From positions 10,063 to 74,062 of the forward strand of contig NZ_JBNCMC010000013.1 in the NCBI RefSeq assembly GCF_049844995.1: DNA of 64,000 nucleotides, given 5' to 3'. Under the pieces are notes generated by a model. It saw only the letters and a list, made by a program, of their open reading frames with translations. It searched no databases and was not told where the DNA came from. Position numbers and translations under genes: made by a program. This document shows positions 40,255 through 48,855 of the stretch, piece by piece. Origin of the DNA: Luteimicrobium sp049844995 (GTDB lineage Bacteria; Actinomycetota; Actinomycetes; Actinomycetales; Cellulomonadaceae). Each line of letters begins with the position of its first letter. The stretch's first letter is position 1.

Positions 40255-41144
40255 GCGCGCTGATCGTCCCCGCGTCGTTCCGGGCGATGCCGCGCTGGTG
40301 GCGCGACGACGACGGCCGCGACTGGCTCGACGGGCTCCCCGCGCTCGTGGACGCGCAGTGCGAGACGTGGGGGCTCGCCGTCGACGGGGAGCCGTGGCAC
40401 GGCTCGAACGCGCTGGTCGTCCCCGTGCGCCGGGGCGACGAACGGCTCGCGCTGCGCCTCGCGCCGCCTGGCGACGACGTCGCCGACGAGGTCCGCGCGC
40501 TCCACCTCTGGGACGGCCGCGGCACCGTCCGGCTCGTCGACGCGGACATCCCGGCCCGGGCCACGCTCCTCGAACGCCTCGACGGGAGCCGCACCCTCGC
40601 GGACGAGCCGCTCGCCGTCGCGCTCCCCGTGCTCGGCGGGCTCATGCGCACGCTCTCGGTTCCCGTGCCCGACGACGTCACCTCCACCGCGGACGTCGCC
40701 GCCGGCCTGCGCGACTCGCTCGAGGAGGGGTGGCGCGCCGTCGGGCAGCCGACACCGCGACGGCAGCTCGATCACGCGCTGGCGTGCGCCGAGGAACGGG
40801 CGGCCGCCCCGACCGGGAGCCGGGCGGTGAACGGCGACCTGCACTTCGGTCAGGTGCTCGCGGCGGACCGGACGCCGTGGCTCGTCGTCGACCCCGTGCT
40901 CCTGCGCGGCGACCGCGAGCACGACCTCGGGCGGGTGCTGTGGTCGCGGCTCGACGAGCTGCCCGACGCCGCAGCCGTGCGACGCGCGTTCCGGACGGTC
41001 GTCGATGCCGCCGACGTGCCGGTGGAGCGCGCCGAGAGCTGGGTCGTGCTGCGGTCGATGTCGTACCTGCTCTGGGGCTTGGAGCGCGGGCTCACGATCG
41101 ACCCGCCGCGCTGCCGGCGGCTGCTGGACGTCTTCTGTCCCTGA
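40251..41144 (+). CDS. APH(6)/hydroxyurea phosphotransferase-type kinase
   Basis: The 297-residue protein matches the streptomycin 6-kinase/hydroxyurea kinase family: GSNALVVPVRRGDERLALRL in the nucleotide lobe, the catalytic region AVNGDLHFGQVLAADR and WLVVDPVLLRGDREHDLGRVLW, core DPVLLRGDREHD. The usual His of HGDLH is Asn here. ATG overlaps the oxidase stop (ATGA). A damaged partial copy lies downstream at 41809-41966. The true substrate is unknown. Confidence 0.85.
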   Translation: MSALIVPASFRAMPRWWRDDDGRDWLDGLPALVDAQCETWGLAVDGEPWHGSNALVVPVRRGDERLALRLAPPGDDVADEVRALHLWDGRGTVRLVDADIPARATLLERLDGSRTLADEPLAVALPVLGGLMRTLSVPVPDDVTSTADVAAGLRDSLEEGWRAVGQPTPRRQLDHALACAEERAAAPTGSRAVNGDLHFGQVLAADRTPWLVVDPVLLRGDREHDLGRVLWSRLDELPDAAAVRRAFRTVVDAADVPVERAESWVVLRSMSYLLWGLERGLTIDPPRCRRLLDVFCP

Positions 41145-41173
41145 CGGTCGGTGCCCGGTCGTACGGTGCGGCG

Positions 41174-41656
41174 ATGAGCAGAGCTGACTTCGACTTCCTC
41201 GTCGGGAGCTGGCGCGTCGAGCACGAGCGCCTGACCGACCCGTTCGACCCCACCTGCAGCACCTGGTCACGGTTCGAGACCGCTGCGGACGTCCATCACA
41301 TCCTCGACGGCCTCGGCAACGCCGACCAGACGAGCGGCCCACTGCCGGACGGCACCCGGTTCACCGGCTACTCCCTGCGGCTCTACGCCCCCGGGACGGA
41401 CGACTGGGGGATCTGGTGGGCGTCGACCGGGAACCCCGGTGTCCTGGACGACCCGGTGCGGGGCCGCTTCGAGGACGGGGTGGGCACGTTCGTCGGCGAC
41501 GCCGAGCACGACGGCACCCGCTACCTTGCCCGGTTCCGATGGACCGACACCGACACCGAGCACCCCGTCTGGGCGCAGGACTTCTCGTTCGACGACGGGC
41601 GGTCCTGGGCGCCGGTGAACTGGCGGATGGTGCACACACGGCGCACGACGGCCTGA
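41174..41656 (+). CDS. DUF1579-like protein
   Basis: The 160-residue protein has the pattern FDFLVGSWRVEHERL, WSRFETAADVHHILDGLGNADQ, core HHILDGLGNADQ, and GTRYLARFRWTD, PVWAQDFSFDDGRSWAPVNWRM, core QDFSFDDGRSW. This matches a lipocalin-like family of unknown function. TACGGT at 41162-41167 lies 6 nt before the ATG, so it is probably leaderless although it follows the kinase gene closely. Confidence 0.72.
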   Translation: MSRADFDFLVGSWRVEHERLTDPFDPTCSTWSRFETAADVHHILDGLGNADQTSGPLPDGTRFTGYSLRLYAPGTDDWGIWWASTGNPGVLDDPVRGRFEDGVGTFVGDAEHDGTRYLARFRWTDTDTEHPVWAQDFSFDDGRSWAPVNWRMVHTRRTTA

Positions 41657-41671
41657 CCGGCGCCGAGGACC

Positions 41672-41793
41672 GCCCGCCTCGTCGAGCACCTCGAGGAACC
41701 GCCTTCATCCACGGCCCGCCCGCGTTGTCCACGTCGGCCTCCACGTGTGCCCGAGCATGTCGGTGTACGGCGACGTCCACCTCGTACCCGCGA
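41672..41793 (-). pseudogene. Degraded fragment of a DJ-1/PfpI family gene
   Basis: On the minus strand this stretch aligns piecewise with the intact gene at 50809-51366. A GYEV segment is followed directly by YT-LGHTW, then D-N-GPWMKA and FLEVL-EAG. These correspond to residues about 28-32, 55-63 and 170-184 of the intact protein, so the Cys-containing core is lost, and there are one-base shifts between segments. It cannot encode a functional protein. Confidence 0.75.
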
Positions 41794-41808
41794 CGCCGCG
41801 TGGGACTG

Positions 41809-41966
41809 CTGGACCACGTGCTGGCGCGCGCCGAGGGACGGGCGGTCGTGCCGGCCGGGCGCTGTGGTCACGGCTCGACGAGCTGCCCGACGACGACGCC
41901 GTGCTGAGCGCGTTCCGCACGGTCGTCGACGCCGCCGACGTGCCCGTGGAGCGCGCCGAGCGGCAG
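41809..41966 (+). pseudogene. Degraded fragment of the APH-type kinase gene
   Basis: Two blocks match the kinase at 40251-41144. The first, 41809-41859, resembles parent 40767-40817 (QLDHALACAEERA region). The second, about 41860-41966, resembles parent 40937-41040 (LWSRLDELPD, AFRTVVDAADVPVERAE). About 118 bp of parent sequence holding the NGDLHFGQ and DPVLLRGD catalytic segments are absent at the junction. Confidence 0.8.
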
Positions 41967-41977
41967 GTGACGCTCGG

Positions 41978-42007
41978 TTGACTCTGCACTTTACAGCGCT
42001 GTAAGTT
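41978..42007 (+). promoter_or_regulatory. Promoter with LacI-type operator for the sugar ABC operon
   Basis: TTGACT (-35, 41978-41983) and TAAGTT (-10, 42002-42007) are 18 bp apart. TTACAGC-GCTGTAA at 41991-42004, a perfect 14-bp palindrome, fills the spacer. The central CpG and the length are typical of LacI-family operators. The same core occurs at 48831-48846 upstream of the GH2 gene. Confidence 0.85.
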
Positions 42008-42046
42008 CGCGCCATCGCACAGTTTGATGGTCGAAGGAGACGTCAC

Positions 42047-43348
42047 GTGGGCCAGACGAAAGACCAAGACACAGGGACGGTGAGCCGCCGCTCGTTCCTC
42101 GCCGGCTCCATGTCGGCCGTCGCCCTGGGGGCGCTCGCGCTCGCGGGCTGCGCCGCGCCGGGGGCCGGATCGGGCGTGACCAGGCTCAAGTTCTACGAGC
42201 AGAAGCAGGAGGTCATCGCCTACTTCGACAAGCTCCTTCGCCAGTTCGAGCGTGAGAACCCCGGGATCTCGGTCACCCACGACTCGACGGGCGTCATCGC
42301 GCCGCAGTTCGTCCGGGGCGAGCCCGCGGACGTCGGCTGCTTCAACGACAACCTCGAGCTCGCGAGGTACATCTCGCGCGGCCAGCTCGGGGACCTGTCG
42401 ACCCTGCCGTCGACCGCCACGATCCGACCCGACATCAGCACGCTCACCGACCAGTACGCCACGTACCCGGGGCGCACGAGCGTCCTGCCGTACTCGCTCG
42501 CGGCGGCAGGCGTCATCTACAACAAGAAGATCTTCGCCGACCACCACCTCGACGTCCCGACGACGTGGACGGAGTTCGTCGACCTGTGCACCGAGCTGAA
42601 GAAGGCCGGGGTGACACCGATCTACGCCACCGACCGCGACGTCTGGACGCTGTGGCAGGGGCTCTTCGACTACTCCGTCGGCAGCCTCGTCGACACCGGC
42701 GCCTTCTTCAAGAAGATGAACGAGATCGGGACCGACGTCGGCCCCGACTCGGAGGTCTCGTTCCAGAAGACGCTCGCCGTCCCGATGGAGCGGGCCAAGA
42801 AGATCTCGACGTTCTTCAACCCGGACCACGCCGTGCGCGGGTACGCCGACGGCAACCTGGCCTTCGGCAAGGGCAAGGCCGCCATGTACCTGCAGGGGCC
42901 CTGGGCCCTGAGCCAGATCGCGCTGGTCGACAAGGACCTCGAGCTGGACACGTTCCCGCTCCCGGTCAGCGACTCCGCCGGCGACCGCCAGGTCCGGGTC
43001 AACATCGACCTCGGCCTCTACATCCCGGTGGCGACGAAGCACCGGGCCGAGGCGGAGAAGCTCGTCGAGTTCCTCATGCAGCCGCAGGTCATCGACGCGT
43101 ACAACCGCGAGAACCTCGCCTACTCGACCCGCAAGAACGCGCCGGCGCTCAAGGACCCCCGCATCGCCGGACTCCAGCAGTTCGTCGACGGCGCGGCGTT
43201 CTACCAGGGAGCGGGGACCTTCATCCCGACGTCGATCCCGCTCGGGAACTACCTGCAGACCGCCATCCGGACAGGCGACTTCGACTCGATGCTCGTCCAG
43301 CTCGACTCCGACTGGCGCCGGCTCGCGACGAGGGAGGCGACGCGATGA
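42047..43348 (+). CDS. Sugar ABC transporter substrate-binding lipoprotein
   Basis: The 433-residue protein has a twin-arginine signal (SRRSFLAG, Arg14-Arg15) ending in a lipobox ALAGC with Cys35, so it is probably a Tat-exported lipoprotein. The mature part is a family 1 solute-binding protein: FEREN-PGISVTHDSTG, LPYSLAAAGVIYNKKIF, AMYLQGPWALSQI. It would bind an oligosaccharide outside the membrane. The GTG is preceded by GAAGGAGACGTCAC. First gene of the operon with two permeases and GH31, under the LacI-type operator. Confidence 0.93.
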   Translation: MGQTKDQDTGTVSRRSFLAGSMSAVALGALALAGCAAPGAGSGVTRLKFYEQKQEVIAYFDKLLRQFERENPGISVTHDSTGVIAPQFVRGEPADVGCFNDNLELARYISRGQLGDLSTLPSTATIRPDISTLTDQYATYPGRTSVLPYSLAAAGVIYNKKIFADHHLDVPTTWTEFVDLCTELKKAGVTPIYATDRDVWTLWQGLFDYSVGSLVDTGAFFKKMNEIGTDVGPDSEVSFQKTLAVPMERAKKISTFFNPDHAVRGYADGNLAFGKGKAAMYLQGPWALSQIALVDKDLELDTFPLPVSDSAGDRQVRVNIDLGLYIPVATKHRAEAEKLVEFLMQPQVIDAYNRENLAYSTRKNAPALKDPRIAGLQQFVDGAAFYQGAGTFIPTSIPLGNYLQTAIRTGDFDSMLVQLDSDWRRLATREATR

Positions 43349-43385
43349 ACCGCACCGGATCCCGTCCACACGGAGAGGACCGATC

Positions 43386-44324
43386 GTGACCGTCCCGACG
43401 CAGGTGGCCGACATCGCCGCCCCGAGCCAGGCGACGGCGACCCCGCGGTCGCGTCGCGGCGCCCGCGGCAGGCCCGGTCTCGCCGCCTACCTGTTCCTCG
43501 TCCCGTCCCTGGTGATCTTCACGGCCGTCGTCGTCGTGCCCGCCGGGCTGGGAATCTTCTACAGCTTCACCGACTACGTCGGCTTCGGGTCGTGGTCGTT
43601 CCTGGGGCTGCGGAACTACGCGGCACTGTTCACCGACCCCACGATCCGCCAGGCGTACGGGTTCACGATCGGCTTCGCTGTCGTCACGGTCATCCTGGCC
43701 CAGGTGATCGCGCTCACCCTCGCCGTCGGGCTCTCGCGCCGCATCCGGCTCGCGACGTCGCTGCGCACGATCTTCGTGATCCCGATGGTGATCTCCGGGA
43801 TCGTGGTCGCCTACGTCTTCAACTACCTGTTCTCGAACAGCCTCCCGGCGTTCGCGACGTCGATCGGCTTCCATCCCCTCGAGGACAGCATCCTGGGCAA
43901 CCCGCACCTCGCCTGGGTGTCGATCGTGATCGTGTCCGCCTGGCAGACCATCCCCGGCGCGCTGCTCGTGTACACGGCGGGCCTCACCGCCATCCCCACC
44001 GAGCTCTACGAGGCGAGCGCCCTCGACGGTGCGAGCCGATGGCGGCAGTTCCGGTCGATCACGCTGCCTCTCATCGCCGGCTTCGTCGTGATCAACACCA
44101 TCCTCGGCGTCAAGGGCTACCTCGGCGTCTACGACGTCATCGTGGGCCTGACGGGCGGCGGCCCGGGGACCTCGACCAGCAGCGTCGCCATGACGATCTT
44201 CGGCGGCTTCACCAGCGGCGACTACGCCTACCAGATGGCCAACGCCACCGTGTTCTTCGTCATCACCGTGCTGATCTCGGTCGTGCAGCTCGCTGCCACC
44301 CGTGGAAGGAGCATCCGCCTGTGA
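43386..44324 (+). CDS. Sugar ABC transporter permease (MalF-like)
   Basis: The 312-residue protein has six transmembrane helices and the EAA loop ELYEASALDGASRWRQFRSITLPLI, core EASALDGASRWRQFRSITLP, that docks the ATPase. The N-terminal region LAAYLFLVPSLVIF and FTDYVGFGSWSFLGLRNY, core FLGLRNYAALFTDP, are typical of MalF/UgpA partners. A GTG start with GAGAGGACCGATC upstream. It is coupled to the next permease by a 4-bp overlap. Confidence 0.94.
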   Translation: MTVPTQVADIAAPSQATATPRSRRGARGRPGLAAYLFLVPSLVIFTAVVVVPAGLGIFYSFTDYVGFGSWSFLGLRNYAALFTDPTIRQAYGFTIGFAVVTVILAQVIALTLAVGLSRRIRLATSLRTIFVIPMVISGIVVAYVFNYLFSNSLPAFATSIGFHPLEDSILGNPHLAWVSIVIVSAWQTIPGALLVYTAGLTAIPTELYEASALDGASRWRQFRSITLPLIAGFVVINTILGVKGYLGVYDVIVGLTGGGPGTSTSSVAMTIFGGFTSGDYAYQMANATVFFVITVLISVVQLAATRGRSIRL

Positions 44325-45223
44325 CCACCCTCCAAGCCCCGGTCCGGCCGCAGGAGCCGACGAGCGTCGAGACCCGCGGCGGCCGCCGCGGACGCCGCAC
44401 GCGCGAGCGGACCAACTGGCCCCTCACCGTCGCGCTGGCTCTGGCGTCCCTCACCGTGCTGGCCCCGCTGTACGTCACGGTGTCGATGGCCTTCAAGACG
44501 AGCGCGCAGTCCGTCGACGGCAACGCCTTCTCGCTCCCGTCGCCCATCAACTTCCAGAGCTTCGCGGACGCCTGGAAGCTCACCCGCTTCCCGGTCTCGT
44601 TCGGCCTCTCGGTCGCCGTGGCCGCGATCACGGTCACGCTGACGCTGCTCCTCAGCTCGCTCGCGTCCTACGCGATCGTGCGTCACTGGTCGCACCGGTT
44701 CTTCCGCTGGTCCTTCTTCTACCTGCTCGGCGCGATGTTCCTCCCGTTCCCGGTCGTCGCCCTGACGCAGATCAAGCTCACCGCCCTGACAGGTCTCGAC
44801 AACCCCGTCGGTGTCGGCATCCTGCACGCGATGTTCCAGCTGTCGTTCAGCGTGCTGCTCTACTCGGCCTACCTGCGCTCCATCCCCATCGAGCTCGAGG
44901 AGAGCGCGCGGATCGACGGAGCGTCGACGACGCAGATCTTCCGCCGGATCATCCTGCCGCTCCTGAGCCCGATGAACGCGACGGTCGGCATCTTCGCGTT
45001 CCTCGCGTCGTGGAACGACTTCATGGTCCCGTCGCTCATCACCGCCAACCCGTCGCTGCAGACCCTCCCCGTGGTGCAGAACATCTTCCAGAGCCAGTTC
45101 GGCACCAACTACAACGTCGCGTTCGCCTCGTACCTGATGGCGATGGCGCCCACGATCGTCGTGTACCTGATCGCGCAACGATGGGTCATCAGCGGCATCA
45201 CCCAGGGGGCGGTCAAGAGCTGA
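44321..45223 (+). CDS. Sugar ABC transporter permease (MalG-like)
   Basis: The 300-residue protein has six helices and the EAA loop IELEESARIDGASTTQIFRRIILPLL, core EESARIDGASTTQIFRRIIL. It forms the translocation pore with the MalF-like subunit. GTG start overlapping the previous stop. No ATPase gene follows, which in actinobacteria is common where a shared MsiK ATPase serves many sugar transporters. Confidence 0.94.
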   Translation: MTTLQAPVRPQEPTSVETRGGRRGRRTRERTNWPLTVALALASLTVLAPLYVTVSMAFKTSAQSVDGNAFSLPSPINFQSFADAWKLTRFPVSFGLSVAVAAITVTLTLLLSSLASYAIVRHWSHRFFRWSFFYLLGAMFLPFPVVALTQIKLTALTGLDNPVGVGILHAMFQLSFSVLLYSAYLRSIPIELEESARIDGASTTQIFRRIILPLLSPMNATVGIFAFLASWNDFMVPSLITANPSLQTLPVVQNIFQSQFGTNYNVAFASYLMAMAPTIVVYLIAQRWVISGITQGAVKS

Positions 45224-45266
45224 GCCCTCGAGCACCGTCCTGCCCCACCCGACCCAAGGAGACCCG

Positions 45267-47696
45267 TTGACCAGCACGACCGACCAGACCCGCCTGACGA
45301 AGCCGGTGGTGCGTCCGCTCGACTCGGCCCGCCCGCGAGCGTCGAAGGACCAGCAGGTCGTCGGCGACGGCTGGCGTGTCACGGTCCTCACGGAGCGCCT
45401 GTTCCGGGTCGAGTGGGCCCCCGACGGCGACGTCGCCGAGGACCGGATGTCGACCTTCGCCGTGCGGCGGGAACTGGGGCCCGTCGAGTTCTCCGCCCGG
45501 CGGCTCGACCGCGGGGTGGAGATCACGACGCCGCGGGCGCGGCTGCGCTACGACGGCGGCGAGCCGTCCGCGCACGGCCTGCTCGTCGAGCTGGTCGGTC
45601 CCGACGCCGGACGGTGGCGCTACGGCGAGCCGACCCACGACCTCGGCGGCACCTCCCGGACGCTCGACGACGTCGACGGCCGGACCGAGCTCGAGCCGGG
45701 GATCGTCTCTCCCGCCGGGATCGCGATGATCGACGACTCCGCCTCGTTCCTCTTCGAGGACGACGGGTCGATCGGCACCCGAGCGCCCGGGCGCCGTGAC
45801 CTCTACCTCTTCGCTCACGGCAGGGACTTCGCCGGTGCCGTCCGCGACCTGTACGGGGTGTCCGGCGCGCCCATGCGACTGCCCAGGTGGGCGCTCGGCA
45901 ACTGGTGGAGCCGGTACCACCGGTACTCGGCCGACTCGTACCTCGAGCTGATGGACCGGTTCGACGCCGAGCGACTGCCGTTCTCCGTCGCCGTGATCGA
46001 CATGGACTGGCACCTGGTGGACACCGTGCCGCCGGAGCACGGGACGGGTTGGACGGGCTACAGCTGGGACCGGACGTTGTTCCCGGACCCCGAGGCCTTC
46101 CTCCGCGCGCTGCACGGGCGAGGGATGCGGACCACGCTCAACCTGCACCCGGCGGACGGGGTCCGTGCCTTCGAGGACGCGTACCCCGCGATGGCGGCCG
46201 CGATGGGAATCGACCCGTCGTCGCAGGCCCCCGTGCCGTTCGACCTCACGGATCCCCACTTCCTGCGCGCGTACTTCGAGGTGCTGCACCATCCCCTCGA
46301 GGAGCAGGGCGTCGACTTCTGGTGGATCGACTGGCAGCAGGGGCGGATCTCGAACCGCCCGGGAGTCGACCCGCTGTGGCTCCTCAACCACTTCCACCAC
46401 CTCGACGCCGCGCGCGACGGACGGCCGGGCATGACCTTCTCGCGGTACGCGGGGCCCGGCAGCCACCGCTACGCCGTCGGGTTCTCCGGCGACGCCGTCA
46501 TCTCGTGGGCCTCGCTCGCGTTCCAGCCGGAGTTCACGGCGGCGGCGGCGAACATCGGCTACTGCTGGTGGAGCCACGACATCGGCGGCCACACCCGGGG
46601 CGTGCGCGACGACGAGCTCGCGACCCGATGGCTCCAGTTCGGGGTGTTCTCGCCGATCACGCGCCTGCACTCGGCCAACAACCCGTTCATCCGCAAGGAG
46701 CCCTGGACGTTCCCGGCCGAGCACCGGGCCGCCATGGGCGACGCGCTGCGCTTCCGGCACCGGATGGTGCCGTACCTGCACACCATGAACCACCTCGCGG
46801 CGACCGGGACGCCGCTCGTCCGCCCCATGTACCACCTCGCGCCCCGCCGGTCCGAGGCGTTCACCGTCCCGAACCAGTACGCCTTCGGCACGGAGCTTCT
46901 CGTGGCGCCGATCGTCGAGCCGCGGAGCGCCTCCTCCTTGGCGGGCCGTGCCAGGGCGTGGCTGCCCGCCGGGCTCTGGACGGACGTCTTCACCGGGACC
47001 GTCTACCGGGGCGACCGCCACGTCGACCTGCACCGGACGATCGCCGGCATCCCGGTCCTGCTGCGCTCCGGGGGGATCCTTCCCCTGGCCGCCGAGGACG
47101 AGCTCGACGCCACGAGGAACCCTCGCGCCCTCGAGCTCATCGTCGCCCCGTCGTCCTCCGGCTCGTTCAGGCTCGCCGAGGACCCTGAGGACGACGCCGC
47201 GGACGACGGCACAGGCCCCGCCGCGGTCACGCCGTTGACCTGGGAGCGGGAGCGCAACGAGCTCCGCATCGGCGCCGTCGAGGGGCGGCCGGGAGTCGTG
47301 CCCGCCCACCGCACGTGGACGGTCACGTTCCTGGCCCGGCTTCCCGAGGGCGAGGTGACCGTCGACGGTGCACCCGTCGCGGTGTCGGGCCAGGACGGCC
47401 GGTGGAGCATCACCGTGTCCTCCTCGTCCGACCGGGAGATCGTCGTCCGCGTGGCCGGCGCGCCGTTGCGGGTAGGCCCCGACCGGCGCGACGCCGTCCT
47501 GGAGGCGCTCGAGCGCGCGCAGGCGAGCAACCCGGCGAAGCTCGAGGCCTGGGAGGCGGTGCAGAGCGGGCGCAGCGCAGTCGAGCAGGTCGCCGAGCTC
47601 GCCACGCTCGACCTCCCCGAGGAGGTTCGCTCCGAGGTCGTCGAGCTCCTGTCGGCGGTGGTCGACGAGCCCGGCGACGACGCCGTGGCGGGCTGA
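45267..47696 (+). CDS. Glycoside hydrolase family 31 alpha-glucosidase/xylosidase-type enzyme
   Basis: The 809-residue enzyme starts with TTG behind AAGGAG at good spacing. It has an N-terminal beta-sandwich, then the TIM barrel: PRWALGNWWSRYHRYS, VIDMDWHLVD, the nucleophile Asp in FWWIDWQQG near residue 352, the acid/base Asp in GFSGDAVISWASL near 410, and WWSHDIGGHTRG. The C-terminal 130 residues are an added alpha-helical tail after the beta domains. It has no signal peptide, so it acts on imported oligosaccharide. Specificity is undecided. Last gene of the transporter operon. Confidence 0.92.
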   Translation: MTSTTDQTRLTKPVVRPLDSARPRASKDQQVVGDGWRVTVLTERLFRVEWAPDGDVAEDRMSTFAVRRELGPVEFSARRLDRGVEITTPRARLRYDGGEPSAHGLLVELVGPDAGRWRYGEPTHDLGGTSRTLDDVDGRTELEPGIVSPAGIAMIDDSASFLFEDDGSIGTRAPGRRDLYLFAHGRDFAGAVRDLYGVSGAPMRLPRWALGNWWSRYHRYSADSYLELMDRFDAERLPFSVAVIDMDWHLVDTVPPEHGTGWTGYSWDRTLFPDPEAFLRALHGRGMRTTLNLHPADGVRAFEDAYPAMAAAMGIDPSSQAPVPFDLTDPHFLRAYFEVLHHPLEEQGVDFWWIDWQQGRISNRPGVDPLWLLNHFHHLDAARDGRPGMTFSRYAGPGSHRYAVGFSGDAVISWASLAFQPEFTAAAANIGYCWWSHDIGGHTRGVRDDELATRWLQFGVFSPITRLHSANNPFIRKEPWTFPAEHRAAMGDALRFRHRMVPYLHTMNHLAATGTPLVRPMYHLAPRRSEAFTVPNQYAFGTELLVAPIVEPRSASSLAGRARAWLPAGLWTDVFTGTVYRGDRHVDLHRTIAGIPVLLRSGGILPLAAEDELDATRNPRALELIVAPSSSGSFRLAEDPEDDAADDGTGPAAVTPLTWERERNELRIGAVEGRPGVVPAHRTWTVTFLARLPEGEVTVDGAPVAVSGQDGRWSITVSSSSDREIVVRVAGAPLRVGPDRRDAVLEALERAQASNPAKLEAWEAVQSGRSAVEQVAELATLDLPEEVRSEVVELLSAVVDEPGDDAVAG

Positions 47697-47716
47697 GCCA
47701 GGCCCGGCCGGGCACG

Positions 47717-47750
47717 CTCAGCCGGGGGGCGTCCTCAGCCGGGGGGCGTC
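47717..47750. repeat. 17-bp tandem duplication at the end of the LacI gene
   Basis: CTCAGCCGGGGGGCGTC occurs twice back to back (47717-47733 and 47734-47750). The second copy contains the stop codon of the LacI gene and the first lies just beyond it, so the protein is unchanged by the duplication. Confidence 0.8.
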
Positions 47751-48772
47751 GCCGCCACCCGGGCGGGGTCCGGTGCGGACTCCCGCACCAGGATGCGATA
47801 GCCGACGGTGACGTGCCTTCCCGGGACGTCGGCCCCCTCGATCCGCTCGAGCAGCAGGTCGAGGGCGCCGTCGGCGATCGCGCGCGTGTCCGGGGCGACG
47901 CTGGTGATCGCGGGGATGGTGCTCGCGGTCAGGATGGTGGCGTCCCAACCCACGACGGCCACGTCCCCGGGCACCTCCAGCCCGCGCGCCTTCAGCGCCC
48001 GGAGCGCGCCGATCGCTGCGGCGTCGTCGCGGCACAGGAGTCCGTCGAGCCGCAGTCCGGCGTCGAGCGCAGCGCCCATCGCGGCCTCGGACCCGAGCGC
48101 ATCGCCCTCACCCCGTTCGACGAGGAGGCCCTCGTCGAACGGGAGCCCCGCGCGCTCGAGCGCGATCCGGTACCCCTCGATGCGCAGCTCGGACGTACGC
48201 GACATCGCGTCCCTCTCCTGTCCGAGGAAGACGATGCGCCGACGACCGAGGCGTAGCAGATGGTCGACAGCGTCGCCGGCCGCCGCGACGTTGTCGATGG
48301 CGACCTGGTCGGACCCGGCGGGCTGCGGGTCCTCGCCGAGGAACACGAGCGGGGTCCCGCGCCGGTGCTCCTCGAGCTCGGCGGCGGTCAAGCACTGGGG
48401 GTGGAGGATGACGCCGTCCACGATCCCGAGCTCCCGGTCACGCAGCACGGCGAGCTCGCCGTCGGCCGTGGCACCGGTCTCTTCGATCAGCAGCCGGTAC
48501 CCGCGTTCGCTGCACACCGAGGCGAAGACGTGCGCGAGCTCGGCGAAGTACGGCCAGCGAAGGTCGGGGAACGCGAGGGAGAGCATCCGGGACCTGCCGG
48601 TCGCCAGGCTGCGGCCCCGGAGGTTCGGGCGGTACCCGAGCTCGTCGATCGCCGCCTGGACGCGCTGTCGCATCCGTGGGCTGACGTGCTCGTAGTCGCG
48701 GACGACGTTCGAGACGGTCTTCATCGAGACGCCGGCGCGCTCCGCGACGTCCCGCAGCGTCACCCTGTCCAC
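47735..48772 (-). CDS. LacI-family transcriptional repressor
   Basis: The 345-residue protein has the LacI helix-turn-helix (VTLRDVAERAGVSMKTVSNVV, core DVAERAGVSMKTVSNVV, residues 4-24) and hinge (RSLATGRSRMLSL), followed by a periplasmic-binding-protein-like sensor domain with DGLLCRDDAAAIGALRALKARG, core CRDDAAAIGALRAL, and VAVVGWDATILTASTIPAITSV, core VVGWDATILTAST. Minus-strand TAGGGT (plus 48779-48784) lies 6 nt before the GTG. It sits between the transporter operon and the divergent GH2 gene, both of which carry the same palindrome. Confidence 0.94.
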   Translation of the reverse strand: MDRVTLRDVAERAGVSMKTVSNVVRDYEHVSPRMRQRVQAAIDELGYRPNLRGRSLATGRSRMLSLAFPDLRWPYFAELAHVFASVCSERGYRLLIEETGATADGELAVLRDRELGIVDGVILHPQCLTAAELEEHRRGTPLVFLGEDPQPAGSDQVAIDNVAAAGDAVDHLLRLGRRRIVFLGQERDAMSRTSELRIEGYRIALERAGLPFDEGLLVERGEGDALGSEAAMGAALDAGLRLDGLLCRDDAAAIGALRALKARGLEVPGDVAVVGWDATILTASTIPAITSVAPDTRAIADGALDLLLERIEGADVPGRHVTVGYRILVRESAPDPARVAATPPG

Positions 48773-48820
48773 GCCGCCACCCTATGCGGTGGCGCCGCGC
48801 GCCCGGTGCCAGGAGCAGCG

Positions 48821-48848
48821 TTGACACGAATTTCCAGCGCTGTAAACT
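48821..48848 (+). promoter_or_regulatory. Promoter with LacI-type operator for the GH2 gene
   Basis: TTGACA (-35, 48821-48826) and TAAACT (-10, 48843-48848) are 16 bp apart. TTTCCAGC-GCTGTAAA at 48831-48846 matches the palindrome at 41990-42004 except for the third position of the left arm. The -10 box ends 7 nt before the ATG, so the transcript is leaderless. Confidence 0.85.
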
Positions 48849-48855
48849 CTCGGGA

